Below the pieces are notes generated by a model, which saw nothing but the letters and a program-made list of their open reading frames with translations, ran no database searches and was not told where the DNA came from. DNA of 8,058 nucleotides from assembly GCA_017999135.1 (NCBI GenBank), contig JAGOBT010000125.1, positions 1-8,058 of the forward strand. Direction: 5' to 3'. Of the stretch, positions 5,768-8,058 are shown piece by piece (positions within the stretch are counted from its first letter, which is position 1; every line of letters starts with the position of its first letter). The translations under genes were made by a program, and so were the position numbers. This DNA is from Burkholderiaceae bacterium. GTDB taxonomy: Bacteria; Pseudomonadota; Gammaproteobacteria; Burkholderiales; Burkholderiaceae_C.

Positions 5768-6791
5768 GCCAACCAGTCACCCTGGGGCTGCCGGCCTGCC
5801 ACCCGGCCCGACCCGCCACACACCGCCGCAGCCCGCCGCCGCGCTGTCACGGCGCCGCGCCATGGCCTGCATGGCCGCCACCGGACTGCCGCCGGCGCTG
5901 CTGGGCGGCTGTGCCGCGCCGCGCGCCGCCGACCCCGGTCCGGCCGGCGGCGGCCGCTTCGTCACCACCCCCGCGTTCGCCTCGGCCCACGCCGCCCCGC
6001 GGCGGGTGACGGTCTGGCTGCCGCCGGGCTACGACAGCGGCACCCGGCGCCACCAGGTGCTGTACGTGCACGACGGCCAGAACCTGTTCGACCCCGCCGA
6101 TGCCTACGGCGGCCAGACCTGGGGCGTGGTGCCCGCGCTGCTGGCGCTGCGCGCGGCGGGGGCGGTGCCGCCCACCATCGTGGTGGGCCTCTGGAACACG
6201 CCGCTGCGCCGGCAGGAATATGGCCCTGCGGCCCCGCTGGCGCGTCTGCCGGCCGCCTGGCGCGACCAGGTCTACGGCGGGCCGGCGCTGTCGGACGGCT
6301 ACCTGCGCTTCCTGGTCGACGACCTCAAACCGCACATCGACGCGACTTACCGCACCCTGCCCGGCCCGGCACACACCCGGGTGATGGGGTCCAGCATGGG
6401 CGGGCTGATCTCGCTGTATGCGCTGGTGCAGCACCCGGGTGTGTTCGGCGCGGCCGGCTGCGTGTCCACCCACTGGCCGATGAGCACCCAGCCGGCCTGG
6501 ATCACGCCGCCGGGCGACCCGCGCGCGGCCCAGGCCCAGCAGGCGCTGCGGGACTGGCTGGCCGAGCGGCTACCGCCACCGGGTAGCCACCGCCTGTACT
6601 TCGACCACGGCACGGTCAACCTGGACGCGCTGTACCCGCCGCTGCAGGCGCAGGTGGACGCGGTGCTGGCCGCACGCGGCTGGCAGCGCGGCACGCACTT
6701 CACCAGCCTGCAGTTCGATGGCGGCGACCACAACGAGGCAGCGTGGCGCTCGCGCGTGCGGGTGCCGCTGCAAACTCTGCTGGCGGCATGA
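5766..6791 (+). CDS. Esterase-D-like alpha/beta hydrolase with apparent Tat lipoprotein signal
   Basis: This 341-residue serine hydrolase belongs to the putative esterase family PF00756 (esterase D / enterochelin-esterase-like). The nucleophile elbow is GSSMG with Ser210. His322 in GGDHNEAAW is the expected catalytic His, and the acid is probably in YFDHGTVNLD (Asp280 or Asp287). The oxyanion-side motif LYVHDGQNLFDP (99-110) is also typical. Residues 28-49 read SRRR, a hydrophobic stretch, then LLGGC (Cys49). This looks like a twin-arginine signal ending in a lipobox, which favours the ATG at 5766 over the one at 5862 that would lose the arginines. No clear Shine-Dalgarno precedes either. The gene overlaps the amylase start by ATGA, so the products are made together. 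A substrate of acylated sugars or another ester released during polysaccharide use is inference. Confidence 0.85.
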   Translation: MPTSHPGAAGLPPGPTRHTPPQPAAALSRRRAMACMAATGLPPALLGGCAAPRAADPGPAGGGRFVTTPAFASAHAAPRRVTVWLPPGYDSGTRRHQVLYVHDGQNLFDPADAYGGQTWGVVPALLALRAAGAVPPTIVVGLWNTPLRRQEYGPAAPLARLPAAWRDQVYGGPALSDGYLRFLVDDLKPHIDATYRTLPGPAHTRVMGSSMGGLISLYALVQHPGVFGAAGCVSTHWPMSTQPAWITPPGDPRAAQAQQALRDWLAERLPPPGSHRLYFDHGTVNLDALYPPLQAQVDAVLAARGWQRGTHFTSLQFDGGDHNEAAWRSRVRVPLQTLLAA

Positions 6792-8058
6792 CGCGCCGCT
6801 GGCGTCGGTGGACGATCGCGGCGCTGGGGGCGCTGGGGGCGGCCAGCGTGGCCGCGGGTGCGCAGCCGGTTCAGCCGGCGCAACCGACACCACCTGCCCA
6901 GCCGCTGCTGCTGCACGTGCCCTCGCCCGACTGGCGCGACCAGGTCATCTACTTCGTGCTGACCGACCGCTTCGACGACGGCGACCCCTCCAACAACGAC
7001 CAGGGCGCGGGCGAGTACAACCCCGCCAGCAACGCCCACTACAACGGCGGTGATTTCGCCGGGCTGCAGCGCCGGCTGGACTACATCCGCGGCCTGGGTG
7101 CCACCGCGCTGTGGATCACCCCGCCGGTGGCCAACCAGTGGTGGGACGGCAGCTACAGCGGCTACCACGGCTACTGGGCGCAGCACTTCCAGCAGGTGGA
7201 CAGGCACCTGGGCACGCTGGACGACTACAAGGCGCTGTCGCACGCGCTGCACAGCCGCGGCATGTACCTGGTGCAAGACATCGTGCTGAACCACACCGGC
7301 AACTTCTTCCGCTACGACAGCACCTGGCGCGCGGGCGACCCGGCGCGTGGCTGGCTGCCCAACGCCGCCTCACGCCCAGCGCCGGCACCCACGCAGCCGC
7401 CGTTCGACCTGAACGACCCGCGCAACCCGGCGCACCGTGCCGCCGGCATCTACCACTGGACGCCCGACATCGTCGACTACAAGCAGCCGCAGCAGCTGAT
7501 GCAGTGGCAGATGTCAGGGCTGGACGATCTGAACACCGGCAACCCGCGGGTGCGCCAGGCGCTGCGCGAGAGCCACGGCCACTGGGTGCGTGAGGTGGGC
7601 GTGGACGCCTTCCGTGTCGACACCGTGTTCTACGTGCCGCCGTCGCTGTTCCACGATTTTCTGCAGGCCGACGACCCGGTGGCACCCGGCATCGACCGGG
7701 TGGCCCGGGACACCGGCCGCCAGAACTTCTACACCTTCGGCGAGGGCTTCGACATCGACCCGCCCTTCGCCACCGCCGGCGCCCGCCGCATCGAGACCTA
7801 TGTGCGCGCCGGCGGCCAGCGCAGCGGCCGGCCGCTGCTGCCGGGCATGCTGAACTTCAGCCTCTACGGCAGCCTGGGCGACGTGCTGGCCCGCGGTGCG
7901 CCCACCGCCGTGCTGGGCCACCGCATCGCCACGCTGATGCGGCTGCAGAGCGACCCGCACCGCATGGCCAACTTCGTCGACAACCACGATGTCGACCGCT
8001 TCCTGGCCGGCGGCAGCGAGGCCGGCCTGCGCCAGGCCCTGCTGGCCATCATGACGCT
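6788..8058 (+). CDS. Secreted GH13 alpha-amylase family glycoside hydrolase, 3' end missing
   Basis: The frame is open from the ATG at 6788 to the window end: 423 complete codons, no stop reached. Residues 1-25 are a signal peptide (MTRRWRRW, then an Ala/Leu/Gly core, likely cut after AGA), followed by a Pro/Gln-rich linker. The catalytic barrel begins at about residue 48 (DWRDQVIYFVLTDRFDDGD). All four GH13 regions are visible: DIVLNH (164-169), GVDAFRVDT with the nucleophile Asp278, GEGF with the acid/base Glu319, and FVDNHD with the stabilising Asp401. It should therefore be active on alpha-1,4-glucans such as starch or maltodextrin, outside the cytoplasm. The exact GH13 subfamily, and any C-terminal beta-domain or starch-binding module, cannot be judged here. 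Its start overlaps the esterase stop (ATGA), and it lacks a good ribosome site of its own, which fits translational coupling. Confidence 0.92.
   Translation, partial: MTRRWRRWTIAALGALGAASVAAGAQPVQPAQPTPPAQPLLLHVPSPDWRDQVIYFVLTDRFDDGDPSNNDQGAGEYNPASNAHYNGGDFAGLQRRLDYIRGLGATALWITPPVANQWWDGSYSGYHGYWAQHFQQVDRHLGTLDDYKALSHALHSRGMYLVQDIVLNHTGNFFRYDSTWRAGDPARGWLPNAASRPAPAPTQPPFDLNDPRNPAHRAAGIYHWTPDIVDYKQPQQLMQWQMSGLDDLNTGNPRVRQALRESHGHWVREVGVDAFRVDTVFYVPPSLFHDFLQADDPVAPGIDRVARDTGRQNFYTFGEGFDIDPPFATAGARRIETYVRAGGQRSGRPLLPGMLNFSLYGSLGDVLARGAPTAVLGHRIATLMRLQSDPHRMANFVDNHDVDRFLAGGSEAGLRQALLAIMT

Noticed and set aside
6819..6840. Short tandem repeat of GCGCTGGGG units
   Set aside because: It encodes the Ala-Leu-Gly core of the amylase signal peptide and is explained by codon bias; two copies are not meaningful.

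Overview
The window reads as chromosomal DNA from a GC-rich betaproteobacterium, most likely of the Burkholderiales (the Rubrivivax/Leptothrix/Ideonella/Roseateles or Comamonadaceae neighbourhood). The basis is strong G/C bias at third codon positions, a Bug-type (TctC) periplasmic receptor of the kind greatly expanded in Burkholderiales, and a Caulobacter/Xanthomonas-type TonB-dependent receptor beside starch enzymes. Placement below order level is a guess.

Left block (1-1515, plus strand): the 3' end of an AtuA-like gene (DUF1446), overlapped by a small AtuA-related ferredoxin-fold gene, then a Bug/TctC solute-binding protein. The three look like the end of an operon for uptake and catabolism of an organic acid or branched isoprenoid-type acid. 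A hairpin at 1562-1592 lies between the Bug gene and the oppositely oriented gene that follows.

Middle block (1592-5498, minus strand): a 923-residue TonB-dependent outer-membrane receptor, then after a 280-base gap a DUF4394 lipoprotein of unknown function.

Right block (5766 to the end, plus strand): an esterase-D-like alpha/beta hydrolase with an apparent Tat-type lipoprotein signal, overlapping by ATGA a secreted GH13 alpha-amylase that runs off the window. The receptor and the esterase-amylase pair diverge from a 267-base intergenic region that is AT-richer than its surroundings and holds several dyads, including a perfect 14-bp palindrome and a 17-bp inverted repeat lying on the esterase start codon.

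The likely logic of the right half is a starch or maltodextrin uptake locus: amylase cuts the polymer outside the cytoplasm, the TonB receptor imports the oligosaccharides across the outer membrane, and the esterase may remove acyl groups or act on a related ester. No transposase, CRISPR array, tRNA or rRNA gene was seen, and no stretch over 300 bases lacks a gene. I found no clearly new system. The most unusual points are the translationally coupled esterase-amylase pair and the dyad-rich divergent control region.
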